Shown here piece by piece: positions 9,412-17,282 of a stretch of DNA of 64,000 nt. Location of the stretch: positions 62,001 to 126,000 of the forward strand of contig NZ_PQMG01000002.1 in the NCBI RefSeq assembly GCF_008930665.1. The letters are read 5' to 3'. This DNA comes from Corynebacterium sp. 74A. GTDB taxonomy: Bacteria > Actinomycetota > Actinomycetes > Mycobacteriales > Mycobacteriaceae. The position numbers and the translations under genes were made by a program. Positions within the stretch are counted from its first letter, which is position 1. Each line of letters begins with the position of its first letter. Below the pieces are notes generated by a model that saw only the letters and a program-made list of their open reading frames with translations, had not been told where the DNA came from and did not search any database.

Positions 9412-9972
9412 TTAATAGAACAGGCTGAGGTTTTTGACCAAGATGGTGGCCATATCGAAGCGGATCTCGCGCTCGAGAATGAGAAAATCGAAGGGTGCGG
9501 AGTCATCGCGGCGAATGATGTCGCGACGTTCACCAGCGATGTGATCTTGAGAACGCTCGCCGCGGCTGCGGTAGATGAAGAAATTCGAGCGCACGTCGTA
9601 ATCGCCATCCTCACGGGCGTCTACGCGAATATTGGTGATGAGGTGACGTGAGCGGGAGGCGGGCTCTTCCGCCCACGCGGTCTGGGTCTGGAGCCGAAAG
9701 ACACGCTGGCGAAGAAATTCCCAGTTTTCCTCGAAGTACACCGAGGTCCCCTTGGGGTAGAACTCGTGCTTGCGCTCGCGGTACACGCGGTTTTCGCGAA
9801 CCGGTGCCCAATAGCAGATCTCTGGGTGTAGGCAGGTGAGCCAATCATCCCACTCCATGTTGTCAATGAGTTCTGCCTCGTCGAAGAGGAATCGTTGCAG
9901 ACGTCGTTCGGTATCTGCATCCACAAGTGGGCGGCGATTAGCGATGTAACTTGGCTGAGATGCGGTGGCCAT
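9412..9972 (-). CDS. Aromatic-ring-hydroxylating dioxygenase, beta subunit
   Basis: A 186-residue member of the small-subunit family with the cystatin-like cone fold, which packs with the alpha subunit into an alpha3-beta3 oxygenase. Typical features are RLQRFLFDEAELIDNMEWDD at the N-terminus, RSRHLITNIRVDA in the middle and FDFLILEREIRFD near the end. It carries no cofactor. The start has a clear site, GAGGAG, 8 bases before the ATG. It lies 39 bases after the alpha subunit and 31 before the VOC gene. The substrate cannot be read from this subunit. Confidence 0.88.
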   Translation of the reverse strand: MATASQPSYIANRRPLVDADTERRLQRFLFDEAELIDNMEWDDWLTCLHPEICYWAPVRENRVYRERKHEFYPKGTSVYFEENWEFLRQRVFRLQTQTAWAEEPASRSRHLITNIRVDAREDGDYDVRSNFFIYRSRGERSQDHIAGERRDIIRRDDSAPFDFLILEREIRFDMATILVKNLSLFY

Positions 9973-10011
9973 GGGTGCTCCTCGTTAATGTTGCGGGTGG
10001 CTGTGGCCGCG

Positions 10012-11454
10012 CTAGCTGCTGACCGCGGCGGCCGTGTCGGCAGCGGCTTCGATACGGGCAGCCTTTGCGTTTTCGGCGTCGATATCGATTTCGGCGGAGA
10101 TGTTTTTGCTGTCTGCGTCATCCGGCATGACGGCGCTGAAGTCGGCCTCGGCCACTTCCGGCGTGCCGGAGCGCATCTCGACCAGTTCTTCCCAGCTGTG
10201 GCCGTTCATCATGTCGCGGTAGAAGCCGTACATGTTCAACGCGGCGTTATCGGAGTAGACGTGAGCGGTGGATCCACCGGGGTAGCCATCCTCGTCTTCG
10301 CTGACATCCACCCCACGCATGTTGTAGGTGAAGCCGGTCTCGCGGGCTTTGGCCCCACGGAGGATGCGCTGCATCTCCTCCCAGTTTTCGGCGTCGTCCT
10401 GCTCGAACATTCCGCCTGGGGAGAAGGTCCGCATCACGTCCATGCGGATGGCTTCCTTTATTTCCTCGGGGGCGTCCTTCGGCACGAAAGCCCAAGACCA
10501 AATCTCCATCTCATGCGGCCCACGCGGATGGGTAACACGGAAGGTGTAGTTGCCCAGCAGCATGAAGTTAGGGAAGACATTCATATGCCCTCGTACCTCT
10601 CGGAACTCGCCTAAGCGTTCTTCAATGGAGGAGCGCACGCTGTTTTCCCATTCGATCAGGCTGGGAGTGGTGTTGGGGATCTCTTGTCCGCGACGGCCAA
10701 ACCACGCGCCGCCGTGACCAAATGGACTGAAGAACTGACGGCCGGTGGGGATCTTCTCACGGCCTTTCTTGCGGTCGAAGGTGTCTGAACCGCTCGCCAA
10801 TGCCTCCACTGCGGAGACGTGGGAAATCTCGGAGTGCTGCATATCGCTGGTCGGCTGTTCCACATTAAACTTCCAGTTCGCCGGCAGCACCCACTTATGC
10901 ACGGCTATAGCTTCCATGCCGCCCGCGTAGCGGTCGATGTAGCCATCCAAGTAGTACTTGGCGTTGCCCAAATACTCTTCCAAGGGCGGGATCGTCTCAT
11001 CCCACGAACCGAAGATGAAGCCTTTGTAATTCTCGATACGCGGCACGGACACCGCACTGAGCTTGGTTTTATCAATTCCCTGCGGGTAGGCGGTTTTCTC
11101 ATGCGGGATGCTCACGAGCGTGCCATCCAGTCCATAGGCCCAACCATGGAAGGAACACATAAAACTCTTGGCCTGTCCCCGATCAGCGCGGCAGATCCGC
11201 ATGCCGCGGTGGCGGCACTGGTTCATGAACGCGCGCACGCTACCGTCTTTTTGCCGGACGACGACCACCGGATCTTCGCCGATATAGGTCTGAATATAGC
11301 TGCCCTTCTTGGGCAGCATTGTCTCGTGGGCGAGGAACACCCACGTGCGCTTCCATACCTGTTCGAGTTCTTGGGAGTAGATCTCATCGTCGGCAAAGAT
11401 CTTTCCAGAGACATATCCCCCGACGGGGTCGATCAATTTCGTCATATCAACCAT
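10012..11454 (-). CDS. Aromatic-ring-hydroxylating dioxygenase, alpha (Rieske) subunit
   Basis: A 480-residue catalytic subunit that inserts dioxygen into an aromatic ring. The Rieske [2Fe-2S] ligands are Cys80-x-His82 and Cys100-x2-His103. The mononuclear iron site is Asp204 (bridging), His207 and His212, with Asp354 as the third ligand in DAENW. The C-terminal 50 residues are Ala/Asp/Glu-rich and go beyond the usual domain. The ATG at 11454 follows GAGGAGG. It is first in an operon with beta, VOC and ABM-like genes. No ferredoxin or reductase gene lies in the cluster, so electrons must come from elsewhere. The substrate is unknown. Confidence 0.92.
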   Translation of the reverse strand: MVDMTKLIDPVGGYVSGKIFADDEIYSQELEQVWKRTWVFLAHETMLPKKGSYIQTYIGEDPVVVVRQKDGSVRAFMNQCRHRGMRICRADRGQAKSFMCSFHGWAYGLDGTLVSIPHEKTAYPQGIDKTKLSAVSVPRIENYKGFIFGSWDETIPPLEEYLGNAKYYLDGYIDRYAGGMEAIAVHKWVLPANWKFNVEQPTSDMQHSEISHVSAVEALASGSDTFDRKKGREKIPTGRQFFSPFGHGGAWFGRRGQEIPNTTPSLIEWENSVRSSIEERLGEFREVRGHMNVFPNFMLLGNYTFRVTHPRGPHEMEIWSWAFVPKDAPEEIKEAIRMDVMRTFSPGGMFEQDDAENWEEMQRILRGAKARETGFTYNMRGVDVSEDEDGYPGGSTAHVYSDNAALNMYGFYRDMMNGHSWEELVEMRSGTPEVAEADFSAVMPDDADSKNISAEIDIDAENAKAARIEAAADTAAAVSS

Positions 11455-11784
11455 TACTGGTTGCCTCCTCGTTGTCTATTGACTCCGCTGCGGTGCGCGG
11501 GACCTGTCTCCTCACGCGGAAGCGATGGAATCGAATGACTGTTGTTATGGGCTGAGATGCAACTCAACAAACACTGGATATGTGCTGTAGGTCACTGTGT
11601 AACTAACAACATAACGAGGCGACGCTCACCACCGTGGCTCTTTTCCGATAGGCGGAACAACACCAGGCATGAGCTGGACATATACAGCAAAAACCGGCCC
11701 CTACCCGTGGTAGGTGCCGGTGAAAGCGTGTACGTAAACTAGCGGTTCAACGCGGGGTTCTGAGGCCCCTCGTCGGAACGATGT
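11455..11784. other. Upstream region of the dioxygenase operon
   Basis: About 330 bases without a supported gene. It must hold the operon promoter, and it also forms the 3' flank of the His-rich gene. No regulator gene is adjacent, and I see no strong inverted repeat. Confidence 0.45.
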
Positions 11785-12072
11785 TTAGTGATCGTCCCAG
11801 TGATCGCCGTGCTTGGCGTGGCGGTGACCATCGTGGATGTAGTCCACGTGATCGCCGTGCTTTACGGCCTCGTGGCCACAGCCTTCGCCGTGCTCGTGGT
11901 CGTGCCCCTCGTGGACGGTGTGAGCATCCTGCTCGCACTCGACCCACTGGCCATCGACCTTGCGATGAATGTGGCCGTCGTGGGCGTAGTCGGTGTGATC
12001 GCCGTGAGTGAAGGCGGTGTGTCCGCAGTCCTCGCCGTGCTCGTGATCGTGGTTCTCGTGTACGTGAGTCAT
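11785..12072 (-). CDS. Histidine-rich metal-binding protein with an internal duplication
   Basis: A 95-residue protein with about 25 His, many Asp/Glu and three Cys. Two 29-residue units (residues 8-36 and 57-85) share the pattern HDHEHGE-CGH, HGDH-DY, HDGH-H, spaced by a 20-residue linker. There is no signal peptide or membrane segment. Such proteins bind zinc, nickel or copper as stores or chaperones; which metal cannot be told. The start ATG at 12072 has an AGAAAGG stretch about 10-16 bases upstream. A perfect 19-base palindrome lies 62 bases upstream, a likely operator. It lies next to glutathione peroxidase on the same strand. I do not know a named family for it. Confidence 0.75.
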   Translation of the reverse strand: MTHVHENHDHEHGEDCGHTAFTHGDHTDYAHDGHIHRKVDGQWVECEQDAHTVHEGHDHEHGEGCGHEAVKHGDHVDYIHDGHRHAKHGDHWDDH

Positions 12073-12133
12073 CTTAAAACACGCCTTTCTTTCAAACAGA
12101 TCCTTGGGGGATTGCCTCCAGTTGGGAACAATC

Positions 12134-12152
12134 AGTTTCCCGGTGGGAAACT
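12134..12152. promoter_or_regulatory. Perfect inverted repeat upstream of the His-rich gene
   Basis: AGTTTCCCGGTGGGAAACT has 8-bp arms and a 3-base centre. A third half-site, GGGAAC, lies just beside it at 12124-12129. This is the form of an operator for a dimeric regulator. It does not match the Zur or DtxR consensus. Confidence 0.5.
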
Positions 12153-12218
12153 CTCTTCGACCTTATCTTTTCACTAAGGGGCCGTTATTGCAAATCCGCT
12201 GGTAGAAAAGACCTACAT

Positions 12219-12698
12219 CTATATGGGAAGGATCTCTTCGAGTGCCACAATGAGATCGTCGTCATAGGGTTCGGTTTTGGGCCCGAAACGGCCGCTGACT
12301 TCGCCGGAGTCATCCACAAGGAACTTCTCGAAGTTCCAAGAGATCTCCTCTCCCCCGGTCTTTTCCTTCAGGTGTGCAAAGAGCGGATGCGCTCCCTCAC
12401 CGTTCACATCGGCCTTAGCGAGCATCGGAAACTCCACTCCGAAGTCCTGGCGCACGAACTCGGCGATCTCGGCATCACTGCCCGGCTCTTGCTCGCCAAA
12501 TTGATTGCAGGGCATGCCGATCACATAGAAGCCACGCATCATGTACTCCTCGAAGAGCTCCTGCAGCTCCTCGTATTGTTCGGTGAGCCCGCACTCGGAG
12601 GCGGTGTTCACAATCAGTAGGGCATGGCCAGCCCAGGTGCCCATGGTGGTCTTTTTGCCATCGATAGTGGTCACGGGAATGTCATAAAAAGTGCTCAT
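12219..12698 (-). CDS. Glutathione peroxidase family protein (thiol peroxidase)
   Basis: A 159-residue thioredoxin-fold peroxidase that reduces hydrogen or lipid peroxides. The catalytic tetrad is visible as Cys36 in NTASECGLT, Gln66 in CNQFGEQEPG, Trp121 and the neighbouring Asn122 in WNFEKF. It has Cys rather than selenocysteine. In actinobacteria these enzymes usually take electrons from thioredoxin rather than glutathione; that is family knowledge, not seen here. It has no signal peptide. The stop of the upstream DUF2334 gene lies only 9 bases before its ATG. Confidence 0.9.
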   Translation of the reverse strand: MSTFYDIPVTTIDGKKTTMGTWAGHALLIVNTASECGLTEQYEELQELFEEYMMRGFYVIGMPCNQFGEQEPGSDAEIAEFVRQDFGVEFPMLAKADVNGEGAHPLFAHLKEKTGGEEISWNFEKFLVDDSGEVSGRFGPKTEPYDDDLIVALEEILPI

Positions 12699-12707
12699 GC
12701 TCCCAGC

Positions 12708-13397
12708 CTACGCACAGGAACGATCGAGGATACTGCGATAGGTGTGCGGCTCAGCACCATAGCCGGTGGCGGCGTCGATGGCGTGGAAAAAGTCGCGTTC
12801 CGCCCCCGGTTTCGCCAGCGAGCGGGCGGAGATAGACAGTCGGACTGTATTGCCGCGGGCGGCGCCGCGGCGGGCGGCTTTGGCGATGCTGCTGCGCCAC
12901 CAGGAGACACTGCCATAGCCTTCACCCACGGAAAGATTGCGGGTGCGCACGAAGTCACCGGTTTGAAAATCGTAGATACCTTTGGTGGAGGCACCACCGC
13001 GAAACCCCAGTTCAGGCAGCACCTGCAGGGTGCCGGTGGACATGCGCCAGCGCGGCGGGGCAAAGAGGTCGAGCTCGAAACCGACATCGTCCATCAGCCG
13101 CAGCGCCCCACGGAGCCGCAGCCGCGCCTCGTGGGCAGGCAGCGTGGCGAACTCGGTGCGGCGGCCCTGCACCGAGGCATCGAATCCGTTGAGCACGAGG
13201 GCATGGCCCTGCTCAGTGCAGTCGCGCAGCCACTCTTGGGTGGCGCGATCGCGCTTCAGCCGCCACTCCTCGATCCGCGGCGCCACCAGAATGGACACCG
13301 GCAGATCTCGGCACTGACACCGCTCCACAAACGCGGCCGCATCGTCGATGGTGCTAGCGAAAACCGAGGTGAGTGAAACCAGCAGCGTGGGATGCAT
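12708..13397 (-). CDS. DUF2334-type (polysaccharide deacetylase-like) protein
   Basis: A 229-residue protein that starts with a typical NodB-like/DUF2334 strand, LLVSLTSVFASTIDDAAAFV, where deacetylases carry an Asp-Asp metal motif. It continues with VSILVAPR, a segment GHALVLNGFD in place of the usual GHEIALHG, and FAPPRWRMS. The metal-binding Asp and His residues look only partly kept, so activity is doubtful. There is no signal peptide. It lies just upstream of the peroxidase and may share its transcript. The biochemical role of this family is unknown to me. Confidence 0.6.
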   Translation of the reverse strand: MHPTLLVSLTSVFASTIDDAAAFVERCQCRDLPVSILVAPRIEEWRLKRDRATQEWLRDCTEQGHALVLNGFDASVQGRRTEFATLPAHEARLRLRGALRLMDDVGFELDLFAPPRWRMSTGTLQVLPELGFRGGASTKGIYDFQTGDFVRTRNLSVGEGYGSVSWWRSSIAKAARRGAARGNTVRLSISARSLAKPGAERDFFHAIDAATGYGAEPHTYRSILDRSCA

Positions 13398-13457
13398 AGC
13401 GCGATTATCGCACCCCAGCGCCGCGCCCGCAGCGCGAGCAGCCCTAGGTTCAGGCCG

Positions 13458-14075
13458 CTAGGGCAGGCGCTCTTGGTGGACGGCGTCGTCGAGGCTGCGA
13501 GCGTGGTTCCAGCCGAAGCGCACCAAATCCGGCACCTCCTCGAGGTGGCTCACCGGCCCCACGCACAGCCAGGCCACGGGGCGCTGGCGGCCCGTGCAGC
13601 CCACGAAGTCGGCCAGAAAGTCCTCCTCATAGAAGCTCACCCAGCCCATACCCAGCCCCAGCGCGGTCGCAGCGAGCCACATGTTCTCAATGGCGAGGGT
13701 GACGCTCATCAACCCGGTCTCATCGATGGTGTGGCGGCCCAAAATATGCGGCCCACCCCGCTCCGGATCATAGGTCACCACAATCCCAGTGCCGGACTCG
13801 CGAATCCCCTCGATCTTGATGGGATTGAATACCTCTTTGCGCTCTGCCGGCAGCGAGTCCGCGAAGGCGCGGCGGCGCTCGGCCACGTGCGCGGCAAAGG
13901 CCTCGAGACGGGCCGTATCCTGCACCACCACAAAGTCCCAGGGCTGGGAGTTACCCACCGAGGGGGCCGCATGGCCGGCGCGGAGAATACGGCGAAGCGA
14001 GTCGGCGTCGATACGCTCGCCGGTGTATTCGGCCCGCACATCGCGGCGCCGGGAGATGGCGTCGAAAAGCTCCAT
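13458..14075 (-). CDS. bluB: 5,6-dimethylbenzimidazole synthase
   Basis: A 205-residue member of the flavin-destroying branch of the nitroreductase fold. BluB converts reduced FMN and oxygen to 5,6-dimethylbenzimidazole, the lower ligand of cobalamin. Family marks are RRRDVRAEY (9-17), APSVGNSQPWDFVVVQD, IKIEGIRESGTGIVVTYD, RGGPHILGRHTIDETG and IENMWLAATALGLGMGWVSF. The ATG at 14075 was chosen because the family N-terminus (ELFDAISRRRDVR) begins there; the frame stays open upstream but overlaps oligopeptidase B. It starts one base past the oligopeptidase stop, so the genes are coupled. No other cobalamin gene is in the window. Confidence 0.85.
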   Translation of the reverse strand: MELFDAISRRRDVRAEYTGERIDADSLRRILRAGHAAPSVGNSQPWDFVVVQDTARLEAFAAHVAERRRAFADSLPAERKEVFNPIKIEGIRESGTGIVVTYDPERGGPHILGRHTIDETGLMSVTLAIENMWLAATALGLGMGWVSFYEEDFLADFVGCTGRQRPVAWLCVGPVSHLEEVPDLVRFGWNHARSLDDAVHQERLP

Positions 14076-14076
14076 G

Positions 14077-16182
14077 CTAGGCCGCCCCCGCCTGATCGAG
14101 CACCCAGGCGTATTCGAAGGCGGTCTGCTTCCACTTGTCGTAGCGGCCGGAGACACCGCCATGACCAGCAACCATCTCGGTCTTGAGCAGGAACTGACCG
14201 CCGGTCGCGGTAGCGCGCAGCTTCGCAATCCACTTCGCCGGCTCCACGTAGAGCACGCGGGTGTCATTGAGCGAGGTGATCGCCATGATATTGGGATAGT
14301 TCTGGGCGCACACATTCTCGTAGGGAGCGTAGGTGGCGATGTAGTCATAGACCTTCGCATCGTGCAAAGGATCGCCCCACTCCTCCCACTCGGTCACGGT
14401 GAGCGGCAACTCCGGCATGAGAATGGAGGTCAGCGGATCCACGAAGGGCACAATCGCCTGGATCGCGGCGAACTTCTCGGGGGCGAGGTTGGCCACCGCG
14501 CCCATGAGTAGCCCGCCCGCGGAGCCGCCCTGGGCCACCAGCTGCTGCGAGGTGGTCATGCCGGAATCCAGCAGGTAGTCGGCGCAGGCAATGAAGTCGG
14601 TGAAGGTATTCATCTTCTTCAGCATCTTGCCCTCGTCATACCAGGCACGGCCCATCTCGCCGCCGCCGCGAATATGGGCGATGGCGATCACCATGCCTCG
14701 ATCCATCAGCGATAGCGCGGAGACAGAAAAGCCCGGCTCATTCGACATCTCATAGGAGCCATAGCCGTAGAGCATGGTCGGATGGGGCTGGGAGAGGTCC
14801 AGATCGGCACGACGAATCAGCGAGATCGGGATGCGCGAACCATCGCTGGCGGTGGCCCATTCCCGCGTGGCGGTGTAGTCATCGCGCTCATAGCCGCCGA
14901 GCACCTCCTGCTCCTTGCGCACGATGCGCTCGCCGGTGGCCACCACATAGTCCAGCACCTGGGTGGGCGTGGTGTAGGAGCTATAGCCCATGCGCAGCAC
15001 CGGGGCGTGCCACAGCGCATTGGAGCCGAACCCAGCGGAATAGAGCTCCTCATCGAACTCGATCGGCTCGAAATTCCCAAAGTCGGCACCGTATAGGTCC
15101 ATAATGGCCAGCCGCGCCAGCCCCGCGCTGCGGTAGCTGAGAACCAGCTGCTCAGCGAAGCAGTCCACACCCTCGAGGCGCACGTCCTCGCGGTGTGGCA
15201 GCAGCTCGTGGAGGTCCTCCACCGTGGTCAGCTCGCCCACGGGGGCCCAGCCCAGTGCGAAATTGGGGCCGGTGGCGTTGTGCAGCACCAGCCAGCGGTC
15301 CTCGCCGCCCACCACGGCGTGATCCACCCCGTACTCGACGCCGGGGGTGCGGGGCATGAGGCATGTGAACTCGCCGGTGGGATCAGACATCGGGCACACC
15401 CACTGCTCGGAGGTGAGCTTGGAGGAATCGTCGATCACCAGATACTTATTGGAGCGCGTTTTCCCGATGCTCACCCAGAACTTCTCGTCCGGCTCGTGGA
15501 AGATGCGCACATCCGCGGCGGCGTCGGTGCCGATCTCGTGACGCCACACCGAGTCGGGGCGCCAGGCCTCATCGACGCGGGTGTAGAAAATATAGCGCTC
15601 ATCCTCGGAGAACAACGCCCCGTAGAAGGTGTCGGCGATACGATCCGGGAGCAGCTCGCCCGTGCTGAGGTCCTTGATCACGAGCTCGAAGCGCTCATCG
15701 CCGCTGGTATCGGTGGAATAGGCCACATAGCGCCCGGATCGGGTGGCGACCATCGCCCCGAGGGAGAAGAAGTCATGGCCCTCGGCGAGGGCGTCCATAT
15801 CCAGCACTACTTCCTCGCGCGGATGCGGGCTGTCCGGGTGGATCTCCGGCGGAGTCCAGGAGTCGTCCTCCACGGGGATGCGGCAGGAGCGCCCATAGGA
15901 CTTGCCTTCTTCGGTGCGGCCGAAATACCAGTACTTCTCCGTGCGCGAGGGCACGGACATGTCGGTTTGCTTGATGCGGGAGGAGATCTCGGAGAAAATT
16001 GCCTCGCGCAGCGGTGCTAGGTGCGCGGTTTCCTGCTCGGTATAGGCGTTTTCCGCGTTGAGATACTCGATCGTCTCGGGGGCGGTTTTCTCCCGCATCC
16101 ATTCATAGTTGTCCACAAAGCTGCGGCCATGGTGGGTGCGGGTGATCGGTCGGATGTCAGCGACAGGGGGCTGTACGGTCAT
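14077..16182 (-). CDS. ptrB: Oligopeptidase B (prolyl oligopeptidase family, S9A)
   Basis: A 701-residue serine peptidase with an N-terminal seven-bladed propeller (about residues 70-430) and a C-terminal alpha/beta-hydrolase domain. The catalytic triad is Ser554 in GGSAGG, Asp640 in SLNDTRV and His674 in AGHGGVSG. The GRAWYDEGKMLKKMNTF segment is typical of oligopeptidase B, which cuts short peptides after Arg or Lys in the cytoplasm. Length is normal. The ATG at 16182 begins MTVQPPVADI, a normal family N-terminus. bluB follows almost without gap. An intergenic copy of the recurring 13-mer lies upstream. Confidence 0.93.
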   Translation of the reverse strand: MTVQPPVADIRPITRTHHGRSFVDNYEWMREKTAPETIEYLNAENAYTEQETAHLAPLREAIFSEISSRIKQTDMSVPSRTEKYWYFGRTEEGKSYGRSCRIPVEDDSWTPPEIHPDSPHPREEVVLDMDALAEGHDFFSLGAMVATRSGRYVAYSTDTSGDERFELVIKDLSTGELLPDRIADTFYGALFSEDERYIFYTRVDEAWRPDSVWRHEIGTDAAADVRIFHEPDEKFWVSIGKTRSNKYLVIDDSSKLTSEQWVCPMSDPTGEFTCLMPRTPGVEYGVDHAVVGGEDRWLVLHNATGPNFALGWAPVGELTTVEDLHELLPHREDVRLEGVDCFAEQLVLSYRSAGLARLAIMDLYGADFGNFEPIEFDEELYSAGFGSNALWHAPVLRMGYSSYTTPTQVLDYVVATGERIVRKEQEVLGGYERDDYTATREWATASDGSRIPISLIRRADLDLSQPHPTMLYGYGSYEMSNEPGFSVSALSLMDRGMVIAIAHIRGGGEMGRAWYDEGKMLKKMNTFTDFIACADYLLDSGMTTSQQLVAQGGSAGGLLMGAVANLAPEKFAAIQAIVPFVDPLTSILMPELPLTVTEWEEWGDPLHDAKVYDYIATYAPYENVCAQNYPNIMAITSLNDTRVLYVEPAKWIAKLRATATGGQFLLKTEMVAGHGGVSGRYDKWKQTAFEYAWVLDQAGAA

Positions 16183-16237
16183 AACCCCACATTCTACAAA
16201 TGAGGTCCAGTCCCCTTCCCCGCCGGTGACTGCCCAC

Positions 16238-16250
16238 GCTTATCGACGCC
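16238..16250 (+). repeat. Intergenic copy of the recurring word GCTTATCGACGCC
   Basis: An exact 13-mer copy upstream of ptrB, followed by a C-rich tail (CTGCTGCCCC) similar to that of the copies at 22474 and 34424. Confidence 0.6.
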
Positions 16251-16302
16251 TCTCTGCTGCCCCCGCCCCGCCCAGTCCGCACGCTAGCGAGCCGGCGGGG
16301 CG

Positions 16303-16335
16303 CTGTTTAGCGCCGTTTAGTGCTGTTTAGCGCCG
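16303..16335. repeat. Short tandem GTTTAGCGCC repeat
   Basis: Three close copies of GTTTAG, two of them GCTGTTTAGCGCC about 20 bases apart, overlap the stop codon of the 44-residue ORF. Read on the minus strand it stacks TAA triplets after the gene. Confidence 0.4.
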
Positions 16336-16461
16336 GGAGAGATTCTCGTCGAGCTTCTTCTCAATCGAGTTGAGCTTCGTGGCCATCCAGTAGAGCCCGT
16401 AGAGCACCGCGATGAACGGAAGCAGAGATAGGGCTATGAGCAAAATTTCGGTGATTCCCAT
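16327..16461 (-). CDS. 44-residue single-span membrane protein
   Basis: A small ORF beginning MGITEILLIALSLLPFIAVL, with one hydrophobic helix (about residues 4-28) followed by a charged, amphipathic tail (KLNSIEKKLDENLSRR). The ribosome binding site is excellent: AAGGAAGGACAGTC before the ATG. The start lies inside the 3' end of the iron-transporter ATPase gene (28-base overlap, other frame), so it is the fourth gene of that operon. The size and layout suggest a small regulator or subunit of the membrane complex. I know no named family. Confidence 0.6.
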   Translation of the reverse strand: MGITEILLIALSLLPFIAVLYGLYWMATKLNSIEKKLDENLSRR

Positions 16462-17282
16462 GACTGTCCTTCCTTCGGTCGTGATGTCACCGACAATATA
16501 TGCGGCGCCAGTTCCTCGTGCTCGAGCGCGTGTAGCGGTTGCACCATCCGCATCCCGCCACGCTCGAATACCTCGGCATGCACCCCGTAGACGTTCTGGA
16601 TGAGTTCTGGGGTAAGCACCGCATCGGGGGCACCATCGGCGTGCAGCTCGCCTTGTTGCATCACGACTAGGCGGTCCGAATAGCGGGCAGCAAGGTTAAT
16701 ATCGTGAATCGCCAGCAGGCCGATGGCGTTGTGCTCGCGCACCCACTCCCGCACGAGATCCAGCAAAAAGAGCTGTCGGTGCAGATCAAGGGCACTCGTG
16801 GGCTCATCGAGCACCAACACATCTGGGCAGGTCACCAGGGCTTGGGCCACGGCCACCAGCTGCCGCTGGCCGCCGGAGAGCTCGCCGAGATAGCTGTGCG
16901 CCAGATCCGCGATACCCAGCCGCTCCATGGTGGCGGCGGCCGCTTCCTCCGGCTTGCCGGTGGTGGTGCTCGCCCGGCGCGCCGCGATGAGCACCGTCTC
17001 GAAGGCGTGAAGCGCCGCGGTGCTGGGCAAATCCTGGGGCACATAGCCCACGTGCCGGCGCAGGCTGGCGCCCTGGAAGCGTTCCGCACCCGTATCGAGC
17101 ACCACGCTTCCGCGGTGTTTATTCACCCCGGAAATCGCTTTGAGCAGTGTGGACTTACCGGCGGCATTGGGGCCGAGCAGGGCGGTGAGCTCTCCAGCGT
17201 GCAGCGGCTCGCAATCGAAACCGGGCACGATCACGCTGCGGCCATAGCGCACCGATACGTGGTTGAGGTTCAGGGTGGTCAC
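16434..17282 (-). CDS. Ferric-siderophore/haem-type ABC importer, ATP-binding protein
   Basis: A 282-residue ATPase of the FecE/FhuC type. The Walker A motif GPNAAGKS is at residues 37-44, the signature is LSGGQRQL, Walker B is VLVLDEPTSALD and the switch His is in AIHDINLAA. The C-terminal 35 residues after VQPLHALEHEE exceed the usual domain. The GTG start at 17282 overlaps the permease stop by 4 bases (GTGA), a standard coupling; a much longer upstream frame lies inside the permease gene and is not real. It energises import by the permease encoded just upstream. Confidence 0.9.
   Translation of the reverse strand: MTTLNLNHVSVRYGRSVIVPGFDCEPLHAGELTALLGPNAAGKSTLLKAISGVNKHRGSVVLDTGAERFQGASLRRHVGYVPQDLPSTAALHAFETVLIAARRASTTTGKPEEAAAATMERLGIADLAHSYLGELSGGQRQLVAVAQALVTCPDVLVLDEPTSALDLHRQLFLLDLVREWVREHNAIGLLAIHDINLAARYSDRLVVMQQGELHADGAPDAVLTPELIQNVYGVHAEVFERGGMRMVQPLHALEHEELAPHILSVTSRPKEGQSWESPKFCS

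Noticed and set aside
9381..9614. N-terminal extension of the VOC protein
   Set aside because: The extra 78 residues overlap the dioxygenase beta subunit gene and have no VOC similarity; the ATG at 9380 starts the fold.
14076..14360. N-terminal extension of BluB
   Set aside because: It overlaps the catalytic end of oligopeptidase B and is not family-like.
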